Assembly: GCA_036272915.1 (NCBI GenBank)
Contig: DATAXV010000139.1
Coordinates: 1-9,439, forward strand
Reading direction: 5' to 3'
Source of the DNA: DATAXV01 sp036272915
GTDB taxonomy: Bacteria > Chloroflexota > Dormibacteria > Dormibacterales > Dormibacteraceae
Length of the DNA: 9,439 nt
Position 1 is the first letter of the stretch. Every line of letters starts with the position of its first letter. A program made the translations under genes and the position numbers. Shown piece after piece: positions 1 to 6,733 of this stretch. The notes beneath the pieces are model-generated. The model was not told the DNA's origin, ran no database searches, and saw nothing but the letters and a program-made list of their open reading frames with translations.

Positions 1-130
1 CCTGAGCCATCTTCCTCCGGACCCGCGCGGTGCCGGTCGCCGCCGCGCCGCGCAGCCAGCGCTCGGCGCCCTCGCCGAGGGCCAGGAAGGCACGCTCGGC
101 CTCCCCCTGTGGCCGTATCCGCGGGCGCAT
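1..130 (-). CDS. Possible partial CDS leaving the left edge; weak IS21 transposase-like resemblance
   Basis: An ATG at 130 on the minus strand opens a frame that stays open for 43 codons to the window edge. It has very GC-rich third positions, as the sure genes here do. The sequence AGGGAGG lies just upstream but only 2 bases from the ATG, which is closer than usual. The visible protein begins MRPRIRPQGEAERAFLAL and then has GEGAERWLRG and RVRRKM. The pattern 'F-x-ALG-x-x-A-x-x-[YW]-L-x-G' followed by basic residues recalls, by eye only, the C-terminal part of IS21-family (IstA) transposases. If that is right, a start so close to the motif would make this a 5'-truncated remnant rather than a full gene. 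It could equally be an unrelated gene or a chance frame, and its function is not assignable from the visible part. Confidence 0.3.
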   Translation of the reverse strand, partial: MRPRIRPQGEAERAFLALGEGAERWLRGAAATGTARVRRKMAQ

Positions 131-221
131 CGCCTCCCTGCAGGCGATCCTCGGCGCCGCTCGGCGGGCGCGACGGTTCTGGGAGTAGTCAGACCCGGTT
201 GGGAGGCGGATCCTTACCTGC

Positions 222-746
222 GTGTTCCCCTTCTTCCGCGCGCCTTCTGAGCCCCATCATCCGGAGCCGTCCCCGCGCCGGCCGTGGATGTTCCCGGATT
301 TCGACGAAGCGGCCGCCGTCGTCCCGCTCGAGCTGCTGCTGGCACGGAGCTCGGTTGCCGCCGTCACGGTCGGCTCGGCCACGGTCCACCGGGATGGCTT
401 TGCGCTCGACGTGGTCGTCCGTGTTCGGGAGGAGGTCCGACCGGTGAGCGAGCGGATCGATGATCGCGACTGGTTCGCGACCGATCGACGGGCCGGCGTC
501 CCCGAGGGCCGTCTGTTCCGCTTCGGCGTCCGCTTCCCGGATGGGACGACCGTGACCAGCCTTGACGGTGTGCAGGGGTGGGAGCGTCGATCGGATGATG
601 TGCCGATGCTGGTCCTCACCGTGAGTCGTGGTTTCGAGGAGGCGGGTAGGGGGCGCCTCTTCCGCCTTGACTATCGCGTCCTCCCGCTCCCTCCGGAAGG
701 TGAGCTCACGCTGGCATGTGAGTGGCCCGAGATGGGATCCCGCTGA
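222..746 (+). CDS. Conserved-looking hypothetical protein, probably beta-rich
   Basis: The product is 174 residues from a GTG start. GGGAGG lies 15 bases upstream at 201-206, somewhat far. An internal ATG at 288 (MFPDFDEAAAVVPLELLL) is an alternative start with no better ribosome binding site. The body reads as alternating short strands (AAVTVGSATVHRDGFALDVV, then GRLFRFGVRFPDGTTVTSLD, then MLVLTVSRGF, then FRLDYRVLPLPPEGELTLAC) and ends in CEWPEMGSR. No signal peptide or membrane segment is seen, so it is probably cytosolic. The ending 'PLPPxGxLTxxCEWP' and the central 'FRFGVxFxDG' recall a widespread uncharacterised actinobacterial protein family with no known function; this is from memory, not a search. 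A strong hairpin begins 2 bases after its stop codon, so it appears to be a single-gene transcript. Confidence 0.75.
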   Translation: MFPFFRAPSEPHHPEPSPRRPWMFPDFDEAAAVVPLELLLARSSVAAVTVGSATVHRDGFALDVVVRVREEVRPVSERIDDRDWFATDRRAGVPEGRLFRFGVRFPDGTTVTSLDGVQGWERRSDDVPMLVLTVSRGFEEAGRGRLFRLDYRVLPLPPEGELTLACEWPEMGSR

Positions 747-748
747 GC

Positions 749-783
749 GCGGAGGCGATCGATGCCAGGGCGATCGCCTCCGC
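749..783 (+). terminator. Perfect 13-bp hairpin just after the stop codon
   Basis: The left arm GCGGAGGCGATCG (749-761) and right arm CGATCGCCTCCGC (771-783) are exactly complementary and flank a 9-base loop. The structure starts 2 bases after the TGA at 744-746. There is no T-run after it, so it would be a U-tract-less terminator or mRNA 3'-end stabiliser, which is common in high-GC bacteria. The position right behind a stop codon supports that role. Confidence 0.6.
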
Positions 784-828
784 CGTCAGGCGCGTGCGGC
801 GCGTCTGGCCGGGAGAGCCGGTGAGCTC

Positions 829-839
829 GGTCTGAGACC
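829..839. promoter_or_regulatory. Short inverted repeat, possible operator
   Basis: GGTCT-G-AGACC is a perfect inverted repeat of two 5-base arms around one base, lying 114 bases upstream of the enolase-superfamily gene that starts at 954. GntR-family regulators of sugar-acid genes often bind short GGTC...GACC-like palindromes, so an operator is possible. A repeat this short also occurs by chance, and no regulator gene is visible in the window. Confidence 0.2.
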
Positions 840-935
840 CACCACGGGCGGATCGGCGCGGCCGCAGGCGCGGTGATGGATAAGGTAGGAGACGTCGGCC
901 GGCGTGGAAGCCGTCGGAACCGCAGACAGAACCAC

Positions 936-943
936 AGGGAGGG
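936..943 (+). promoter_or_regulatory. Ribosome binding site that fixes the start at 954
   Basis: AGGGAGGG sits 10 bases upstream of an in-frame GTG at 954. The frame is open further upstream to a GTG at 873, but that longer N-terminus (rich in Arg, Gly and Asn) has no ribosome binding site and does not resemble the enzyme family, so 954 is the preferred start. Confidence 0.65.
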
Positions 944-953
944 AAACACGTCC

Positions 954-2210
954 GTGGAGGAGAACGTCAACCGCAACTCGACTGCCAGCAGTCTGAAGAT
1001 CACTGATCTCCGCATCGCGACCCTGGTCGGGGTGCCCTTCCGGTCGACCATCATCCGGATCGACACCAATCAGGGCATCAGCGGCTACGGTGAGGTCCGC
1101 GATGGGGCGAGCAAGACCTACGCCCTGCTGCTGAAGAGTCGGTTGATCGGAGAGAACCCCCGCGACGTCGACCGGCTGTTTCGCAAGATCCGCCAGTTCG
1201 GCCACCACGCCCGCCAGGCAGGCGGGGTCTGCGGGGTCGAGATGGCGCTGATGGACCTCGCCGGCAAGGTCTACGGCGCACCCGCCCATGCCCTCGCCGG
1301 TGGCAGCTTCCGGGACCACATCCTCTGCTACACCGACACGCCGGCCGCGGAGGATCCACGGGAGATGGGCCGCCGCCTGGTCGAGCGCCGCGCCCGTGGA
1401 TTCAAGTTCCTCAAGATGGACGTAGGCATCGGCCTGTTGAAGGACATCCCGGGCGCCGTGATCGCGCCGCCGGGAGCGCTGGACACGAGAACCACGATGC
1501 ATCCCTTCACGGGGATCCAGGTCACTCAGAAGGGTGTTGAGTGCCTGGTCGAGTACGTGGCCGGCGTCCGGTCCACCGTCGGCTACGACATTCCCCTCGC
1601 CGCCGACCACTTCGGCCACATCGCTCTCGACTCCTGCATCCGCATCGGCCGGGCACTGGAGCCGTACACGCTGGCCTGGCTCGAGGACATGATCCCCTGG
1701 CAGTTGACCGACCAGTGGCGCCAGCTGACGGAGGCGATCGCCACGCCGACCTGCACGGGGGAGGACATCTACCTGCATGACAACTTCCGTCCCCTGCTCG
1801 AGGCCGGGGCGGTGCGGGTCATCCATCCCGATCCGGCGACGTCGGGTGGGATCCTCGAGACCAAGCGGATCGGGGATCTCGCCCAGGAGCACGGGGTCGC
1901 GATGGCCCTGCACATGGCCGCGTCTCCCATCGCGACCCTTGCCGCCGTCCACATCGCTGCGGCGACCGAGAACTTCCTCGCCCTCGAGCACCATGCGGCC
2001 GACGTTCCCTGGTGGGGCGACCTCGTCACTGGTCTACCCCGGCCCCTCATCGAGGACGGGATGATCGCAGTCCCGGAGGCCCCAGGCCTCGGCTTCGAGG
2101 ACATCAACGAAGAGGTGTTCAGAGAGCACCTGGATCCTCAGTCCCCGGTCTACTTCGAGAGCACCCACGGCTGGGACGGTGAGTCCAGCCAAGACCGCCT
2201 CTGGAGCTGA
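954..2210 (+). CDS. Mandelate racemase/muconate lactonizing enzyme family protein (probable acid-sugar dehydratase)
   Basis: This 418-residue cytosolic enolase-superfamily enzyme has an N-terminal capping domain (about 13-125) and a beta-barrel domain (about 145-385). Family members abstract the proton next to a carboxylate and stabilise the enolate with Mg2+. Metal ligands are D218 (in ADHFGH), E244 (in WLEDMIP) and E270 (in CTGED). D293 (in HPDP) and H320 (in ALHMA) form the likely His-Asp base pair. The spacings 26, 26 and 50 residues, with Asp 23 after the last ligand, equal those of mandelate racemase (D195, E221, E247, D270, H297). The lysine region reads KFLKMD (151-156) instead of K-x-K. 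About 35 extra residues (roughly 158-192) lie between it and D218. The substrate is unknown; an aldonate or uronate-derived acid is likely. The start is GTG with a strong ribosome binding site. Confidence 0.93.
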   Translation: MEENVNRNSTASSLKITDLRIATLVGVPFRSTIIRIDTNQGISGYGEVRDGASKTYALLLKSRLIGENPRDVDRLFRKIRQFGHHARQAGGVCGVEMALMDLAGKVYGAPAHALAGGSFRDHILCYTDTPAAEDPREMGRRLVERRARGFKFLKMDVGIGLLKDIPGAVIAPPGALDTRTTMHPFTGIQVTQKGVECLVEYVAGVRSTVGYDIPLAADHFGHIALDSCIRIGRALEPYTLAWLEDMIPWQLTDQWRQLTEAIATPTCTGEDIYLHDNFRPLLEAGAVRVIHPDPATSGGILETKRIGDLAQEHGVAMALHMAASPIATLAAVHIAAATENFLALEHHAADVPWWGDLVTGLPRPLIEDGMIAVPEAPGLGFEDINEEVFREHLDPQSPVYFESTHGWDGESSQDRLWS

Positions 2211-2363
2211 TCCCCCAAGCCGATCATCGTCCGACGGATGTCCGCATAGACCGCCTAGGGTCGGCTTGTGGCCGCGCAGCGCCGACATCAGGTGGATGGG
2301 GAGTCAGGGGCAAGCTCAGAGCGTGTGCGCAGCGCTTGCCCCGGATCCGCTGCGGGGCGGCCC

Positions 2364-2369
2364 TACCAT
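2364..2369 (+). promoter_or_regulatory. Candidate -10 element for a leaderless or short-leader transcript
   Basis: TACCAT fits the TANNNT form of high-GC bacterial -10 boxes and lies 9 bases before the ATG at 2379. Transcription would then start within about 3 bases of the start codon. No Shine-Dalgarno-like sequence is present in that short gap, which fits leaderless translation. No convincing -35 box is seen at 16-18 bases upstream. Confidence 0.3.
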
Positions 2370-2378
2370 CGTCCTGTC

Positions 2379-2810
2379 ATGACCAGGGACGAGGCAAGAG
2401 AGCTGTGGAACCGGACGATGGAGCAGATGAAGTCCGGAATGCTCACCAAGCCCGGATATCATGCGGCGCTCGCGCAGATCAGGGAGGCCGTTGACGCCGC
2501 CGCCCCACCGGTTCAACAGGGGGTGATGCGCATGATGATCAGTTCGCTCGAGAGCGCGTGGTCGGGCCTTCAGAACCCTCTGCCCTCCGCATCACCGGCC
2601 GTGGTCGAGGCGAGACAGGCGCTGGCCAGGGGATATCGGGCCCAGGGGTCGTTTTCGGAGCAACTGACGCAGGTCAAGGAAGCCTGGGCAGAGCTGGGTC
2701 GAATCCTCGAAGAAGCCTCCCCGGAGGATCGCCGCATCATCGGGCGCGAGGCGGGGTCTCTGGCTACGCTCATGCGCGAGCTGGAAGCCCGTTCCCGCGC
2801 CGGGGAGTGA
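2379..2810 (+). CDS. Small all-helical protein of unknown function, upstream of a zincin
   Basis: This 143-residue protein begins MTRDEARELWNRTMEQMKSG. It is predicted to be almost entirely alpha-helical: long runs of Ala, Leu, Glu, Arg and Gln with helix breaks around NPLPSASP and EEASPEDR. It has no cysteine, signal peptide or membrane segment. I do not recognise the family. The ATG at 2379 is preferred over a GTG at 2268 because the intervening region reads like non-coding DNA and a -10-like TACCAT sits just before the ATG. Its TGA stop (2808-2810) is followed after 15 bases by the start of the zincin gene in the same frame. The two proteins are therefore probably co-expressed and may act together, for example as a partner, inhibitor or adaptor of the putative protease. 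That partnership is inference from position only. Confidence 0.75.
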   Translation: MTRDEARELWNRTMEQMKSGMLTKPGYHAALAQIREAVDAAAPPVQQGVMRMMISSLESAWSGLQNPLPSASPAVVEARQALARGYRAQGSFSEQLTQVKEAWAELGRILEEASPEDRRIIGREAGSLATLMRELEARSRAGE

Positions 2811-2825
2811 CTCGACGGCTCCGCC

Positions 2826-4199
2826 ATGCCACGGATCACCTTTCGGGAGGCCCTGCGCCGCGACCACGCCGCGCACTCCCTTGAGTCATTTGCGCAGCGG
2901 ACGTTCCTCCCCGCCGCGGAGCACGTCAAGGATCTGATCGGCGCTCGGCGGCCGTGCTGGACCGGCGAGCTGGCACTGGTGAGCCCTGACGAGCAGGCGA
3001 GGGGCGTGTGCGGCTCGGCCGACTGGAACGGGCGTGAGCTATTCGCGCCGTCGGTGATCATCGATTGGGAGTCGATGATGGATCGCGCCCCTCTCGACGC
3101 CACCGAGGCGCAGGAGTGGGCGGATTCGGCCCTGACCGTGCTCCATGAACTGCTGCACCATACAGTTCCCGAGGGCGAGACCTTCGAGCTGGCAACGACC
3201 GGGGGCGAGGACTGCGTCGGACGGGCGCGGGAGGACGGCTATGTGGAGCTGGCGGCGGGGATGCTGGCTCCAGACGTCATCGGACGGATGGGCGTCTCTC
3301 CTGAGGTCGCCGCGGCCGTGCCCTCAAGGCTCACGTATCAGTTCCTGCTGGAAGCCGCTCGCCGCGAGGCGCTCGATCTCGCCGTGATGTCGGGAAGGCC
3401 CTACCGCGACGTGGTCGTTCAGATAGCGGCACACGGCCCGGCTCGGAAGTCCCAGGAGATCGCAGCCATCGCGCTCAGCGGCATGGGGGACATCGCTCGG
3501 CGGCTGCCGACCGGGGCCGATCGAGATCATTGCGTGCGGCGGATCGCGGCGGTCCTGGATGAGGGATGGTCCCGCGTCGAGGCCGGCGCCGGCGTGAATG
3601 ACGGACAGGAGGAACTCCTCCTTGACATCGGCCAACGCCGATGCGCGGGACTGGACCAGCTCTGGCAGGAGCTGGACCGACAGGTCCCTCGACCATCAGC
3701 CGTCGCGATCTTCCAGACCCCGCCGCTGATCCTCGGCGATGGGAACGAGCGCGCGGCGCATCCGATCCACGCCAGGATCGCGGGGACGCTGGTCGGCCAT
3801 GTGGCTCTGCTCTCTGCCCACCCGGAGGACCAGATGGCGGTCGAGTTGAAGATGATGGCGCCGGAGAGGCGCGTGGCCTGGTTGACCGACGTGCTCGTTC
3901 GGAGTCGGCTCGAGTGCTACATGAAGGATGTGCCGAGGGTGTTCCTCAACCACCACCGGTCACAGATCAACGACACCATCGAACAGGCGCTCAGGCAGGC
4001 GGTCGACCTGCCCTATCGCCTCGATGGGGGCAGCGCCCCTGCCGTGGTCAGGGTCGAGGAAGATCTGCGCAACGGCCTCGACGCGGCCGCAGGGGCGCTG
4101 CACGGTTACTGGTCTCTTCGCTCGCGGCGAGGGGCGGGCATGCTCAGGAGGCAGCCGTCCCGGCATGCGGATTCGCAGGGAGAGGCGCTTGCCCGGTGA
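2826..4199 (+). CDS. Putative zinc metalloprotease (HELLHH motif), family not recognised
   Basis: The product has 457 residues. Residues 103-113 contain the zincin motif H107-E108-L-L-H111 (plus H112), the usual two zinc-binding histidines and catalytic glutamate. E136 or E141 in EDGYVEL, 25 or 30 residues later, is the likely third ligand, as in gluzincins. The motif sits in a predicted helix after a 100-residue N-terminal region. The remaining 300 residues are mostly helical and match no family I know. No signal peptide or membrane segment is visible, so the protein is likely intracellular. The C-terminus (about 430-457) is Arg-rich and probably disordered. The start lacks a close ribosome binding site; GGGGAG at 2802-2807 is 18 bases away. 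The gene is in the same frame as its upstream neighbour, so it may depend on that gene's translation. The PPC-domain gene follows after 36 bases. Protease activity is inferred from the motif alone. Confidence 0.8.
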   Translation: MPRITFREALRRDHAAHSLESFAQRTFLPAAEHVKDLIGARRPCWTGELALVSPDEQARGVCGSADWNGRELFAPSVIIDWESMMDRAPLDATEAQEWADSALTVLHELLHHTVPEGETFELATTGGEDCVGRAREDGYVELAAGMLAPDVIGRMGVSPEVAAAVPSRLTYQFLLEAARREALDLAVMSGRPYRDVVVQIAAHGPARKSQEIAAIALSGMGDIARRLPTGADRDHCVRRIAAVLDEGWSRVEAGAGVNDGQEELLLDIGQRRCAGLDQLWQELDRQVPRPSAVAIFQTPPLILGDGNERAAHPIHARIAGTLVGHVALLSAHPEDQMAVELKMMAPERRVAWLTDVLVRSRLECYMKDVPRVFLNHHRSQINDTIEQALRQAVDLPYRLDGGSAPAVVRVEEDLRNGLDAAAGALHGYWSLRSRRGAGMLRRQPSRHADSQGEALAR

Positions 4200-4235
4200 C
4201 CCGGCGTCGGCCGGCGAGAGGGCAAGATCACTACC

Positions 4236-4694
4236 GTGTACAGCCATGCCTTGAGCCTGGGACGGACCTTCGGCGTTGTTCTCGAGCCGGGGGAGGACTT
4301 TTTCCCGGCCCTTCACGCCTTCTGCGCCGGCAATGATGTGCGGCAGGGCTACGTCCCGATGTTCCTGGCCGCCTTCTCCGATGTCGAGATCGTCGGGACC
4401 TGCGAGGAGGTGGAGGATCCACAGGCACCGGTCTGGCGCAGCGTCCACCTGACCAATGTGGAGGCGCTGGGCTGCGGCACCCTCGCATTCGATCCTGCCG
4501 CCAGATCTGTGCTTCCCCACTTCCACGTCGCCACCGGCGAGAAGACCCGGTCGGCGGCCGGCTATATGAGCCACCTGCTCCAGGCCAGGGTGCAGTTCCT
4601 GGTCGAGATGGTGGTGGTCGAGGTCACGTCGCCGCCACTGGGCCGGCGGCCGCGACCAGACCTCTACCACGTTCCCTTCCTGACCTTCGACTGA
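4236..4694 (+). CDS. PPC/DUF296-domain protein
   Basis: This 152-residue protein starts on GTG. It matches the PPC domain (plants and prokaryotes conserved, DUF296), which in bacteria usually stands alone at 110-150 residues and forms trimers; its bacterial role is not settled. Recognisable parts are the opening VVLEPGEDFFPALHAFC (14-30), the strand AAFSDVEIVGT (45-55), then NVEALGCGTLAFD (74-86), PHFHVATGEKTRSAAGYMSH (94-113) and ARVQFLVEMVVVEV (117-130). H95 and H97 (HFH), H113 and possibly H27 could form a metal site, as proposed for bacterial members. GAGAGGG at 4216-4222 is 13 bases upstream of the GTG, a weak ribosome binding site. The gene follows the zincin gene by 36 bases and ends 8 bases before a perfect palindrome, so it is probably the last gene of that transcript. 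Confidence 0.85.
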   Translation: MYSHALSLGRTFGVVLEPGEDFFPALHAFCAGNDVRQGYVPMFLAAFSDVEIVGTCEEVEDPQAPVWRSVHLTNVEALGCGTLAFDPAARSVLPHFHVATGEKTRSAAGYMSHLLQARVQFLVEMVVVEVTSPPLGRRPRPDLYHVPFLTFD

Positions 4695-4702
4695 CTGTGA
4701 TC

Positions 4703-4724
4703 GGCGCCGTCCATGGACGGCGCC
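4703..4724 (+). terminator. Perfect 22-base palindrome after the PPC-domain gene
   Basis: GGCGCCGTC (4703-4711), CATG (4712-4715) and GACGGCGCC (4716-4724) form an exact palindrome that folds as a 9-bp stem with a 4-base loop. It starts 8 bases after the stop codon at 4692-4694. No T-run follows, so a U-tract-less terminator is the simplest reading. A binding site for a dimeric regulator of the downstream uvrC operon is the alternative, since the next gene starts 161 bases away. Confidence 0.55.
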
Positions 4725-4885
4725 GCCGGCCAGCCGGACACGCCTGAATCGGGTCGGTCCCCGACCGCGCCGTGAAGCCGTTGCCCCGTGTCGGCCCGGC
4801 ATGCTCATCGTCTCGGTTGCGTTCGGCGGGCGGGGCGACGGCAGAATCCCGTCAACCGGTTGGTGTGTGGTGGCAACATCGGGGC

Positions 4886-6733
4886 ATGGCGGTAGTGTCG
4901 GAGGCCATCCGGAAGCGTCTGCGGGCGGTGCCCGACTCCCCGGGCGTCTACCTGTTCCGGGACCAGGGCGGCCAGGTCATCTACGTGGGCAAGGCGATCC
5001 GCCTCCGCGACCGCCTGCGCAGCTACTTCACCCCGGGATATGCGCAGACGCCGCGGCTGATCGACCTGCTCCGCCATGTCTTCGACTTCGAGTTCGTACG
5101 GGCGGCCAACGAGGTCGAGGCGCTGGTGCTCGAGTGCAACCTCATCAAGCACTACCGGCCGCGGTACAACATCCGCCTCAAGGACGACAAGAACTACCTC
5201 TATCTCAAGCTGCCGGTTAAGGACGAGTTCCCTCGGGTTCACTACACCCGCCGCATTCAGAAGGACGGCTCGCTCTACTTCGGCCCCTACACGAGCGCGC
5301 TCTCACTGCGGGGAACCGTGAAGAGTCTCCGCCGGCTGCTCCCCTTCCGCACCTGTTCCGACGACATCTTCAAGCAGGGCAAGGTGTGCCTCGACTACCA
5401 CATCAAGCGCTGCCCCGGACCCTGCGAGGGCCGGATCAACGCCGAGGAGTATCAGGCCCGGATCCAGCAGGTGGCGCTCTTCATGGAGGGCCGCTCCGAC
5501 ACCCTGGTCAAGGCGCTCGAGGGGCGGATGGAGCGGGCGGCTGAGTCGCTCGACTTCGAGAACGCCGCGCGCTACCGCGATCAGCTGCAGGCGATCGAGA
5601 AGATCGCCGACCGGCAGAAGGTGCTGACCCATAGCCGGGACGACCAGGACATCGTCGCCTACGCGCGCAACGGGCGGGACGTCTTCGTCGAGGTCGCATA
5701 CATCCGCCAGGGCAAGATGGTCGGGCACGACGGCCACGCGCTGGAGGGCGCCGCCGAGGCCGACGAGGGTGAGCTGCTCCGCGGCTTCCTTCTCCAGTAC
5801 TACGGGAGCGCAACCCACATACCCCGCTCGGTCCTCCTCCCCGGGGAGGTGGACGAGCCCGAGCTGGTCACGAACTGGCTGGTCGAGAAGCGGGGCGGCG
5901 CGATCAGCCTCGACGTCCCCCAGCGCGGACGCAAGCGGGCACTGGTCGACCAGCTCAAGGAGACGGCGGAGCAGGAGCTGACGCAGCTCCGGATCCGGAC
6001 CGACTACGACCGCAGCCGCACCGAGCCGATGCTCACCGCGCTGGCGGAGGCGCTGGACCTGTCGGAGCCTCCCCGCCGCATCGAGTGCTACGACATCTCC
6101 AACACCCAGGGCTCCTCGGCGGTCGGCTCGATGGTCGTCTTCGAGGACGGCAGGCCCAAGAACGAGCACTACCGGATCTTCCGCATCCGCTACACGCCGG
6201 GGCCCAACGACTTCGCCATGCTGCAGGAGGTCCTGCGGCGGCGCTTCGAGCGTCTGGAGGCGGCGCAGCGAAGGGAGGACGCCACCGAGGTCGGCGACGC
6301 CTCCTTCTCGAGCACGCCCGACCTGATCATCATCGACGGCGGCAAGGGGCAGCTTTCGGCCGCGGTCGAGGTGCTGGAGGCGCTGGGCTTCGCCGACATC
6401 CCCACCTTCGGGCTGGCCAAGCAGCATGAGGAGCTGTTCGCGCCAGGGGAGTCGGAGCCGATCGTCCAGGAGCACAACTCGCCGGGCATGTTCCTGGTCC
6501 AGCGAATCCGTGACGAGGCCCACCGCTTCGCCATCACCAACCACCGCAAGGCTCGCAACCGCAAGGCGCTGTCCTCGCCGCTGGATTCGGTCGAGGGCAT
6601 CGGTCCGGCGCGCAAGCGTTTGCTGCTGCGCGCGTTCGGCGGCCTGCAGGGCATCCGCGAGGCCCCTGTCGAGGAGATCGTTCGCGCCGGGATACCGGAG
6701 GGAGTGGCAATGCGTCTCAAGGAACTTCTCTGA
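4886..6733 (+). CDS. uvrC: UvrABC system protein C (excinuclease subunit C)
   Basis: UvrC makes both incisions around bulky DNA lesions in nucleotide excision repair, recruited by UvrB. At 615 residues it is full length for the family. In order: an N-terminal GIY-YIG nuclease domain (G20-VY and YVG at 33-35, about 14-95); a four-cysteine cluster C157, C168, C176 and C180 that fits the UvrC iron-sulphur site; a UVR/UvrB-binding helix pair (about 205-240, SLDFENAARYRDQL); an RNase H-like second nuclease with D403 (ECYDISN), D484 (IIIDGGKGQ) and H546 (DEAHRFA) as the likely catalytic triad; and tandem helix-hairpin-helix DNA-binding motifs at the end (VEGIGPARKRLL from 569). The ATG at 4886 is chosen because it gives the normal family N-terminus; an upstream frame to 4772 adds 38 unrelated residues. 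The stop overlaps the next gene by one base (TGATG). Confidence 0.98.
   Translation: MAVVSEAIRKRLRAVPDSPGVYLFRDQGGQVIYVGKAIRLRDRLRSYFTPGYAQTPRLIDLLRHVFDFEFVRAANEVEALVLECNLIKHYRPRYNIRLKDDKNYLYLKLPVKDEFPRVHYTRRIQKDGSLYFGPYTSALSLRGTVKSLRRLLPFRTCSDDIFKQGKVCLDYHIKRCPGPCEGRINAEEYQARIQQVALFMEGRSDTLVKALEGRMERAAESLDFENAARYRDQLQAIEKIADRQKVLTHSRDDQDIVAYARNGRDVFVEVAYIRQGKMVGHDGHALEGAAEADEGELLRGFLLQYYGSATHIPRSVLLPGEVDEPELVTNWLVEKRGGAISLDVPQRGRKRALVDQLKETAEQELTQLRIRTDYDRSRTEPMLTALAEALDLSEPPRRIECYDISNTQGSSAVGSMVVFEDGRPKNEHYRIFRIRYTPGPNDFAMLQEVLRRRFERLEAAQRREDATEVGDASFSSTPDLIIIDGGKGQLSAAVEVLEALGFADIPTFGLAKQHEELFAPGESEPIVQEHNSPGMFLVQRIRDEAHRFAITNHRKARNRKALSSPLDSVEGIGPARKRLLLRAFGGLQGIREAPVEEIVRAGIPEGVAMRLKELL

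Noticed and set aside
772..780. GCGATCGC-like core resembling the cyanobacterial HIP1 repeat
   Set aside because: It is one arm of the hairpin, occurs once or twice only, and nothing else in the window suggests a cyanobacterium.
873..953. Upstream extension of the enolase-superfamily gene by 27 residues
   Set aside because: The extension lacks a ribosome binding site, while the GTG at 954 has AGGGAGGG 10 bases before it.
786..1994. A 402-codon open frame on the minus strand opposite the first enolase-superfamily gene
   Set aside because: It lies opposite a gene with a complete catalytic set. Its composition shows no recognisable domain, and long antisense frames are expected at this GC content.
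2211..2378. Intergenic region checked for a terminator or small gene
   Set aside because: Only a 7-base pair match (AAGCCGA with TCGGCTT, about 35 bases apart) is seen, too loose for a terminator, and there is no credible coding frame.
4752..4766. GGTCGG-TCC-CCGACC inverted repeat before uvrC
   Set aside because: Six-base arms with a 3-base loop in GC-rich DNA are common by chance and too weak to call.
4853..4862. CAACCGGTTG palindrome 24 bases before the uvrC start
   Set aside because: A single 10-base palindrome without a second copy or conservation evidence is not enough to call an operator.
4772..4885. Upstream extension of uvrC by 38 residues
   Set aside because: The family N-terminus begins at the ATG at 4886; the extension is not UvrC-like and has no ribosome binding site.
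5303..6544. A 413-codon open frame antisense to uvrC
   Set aside because: uvrC is certain, and the antisense product is a Leu/Val/Asp/Arg-rich low-information sequence typical of a codon-bias shadow.
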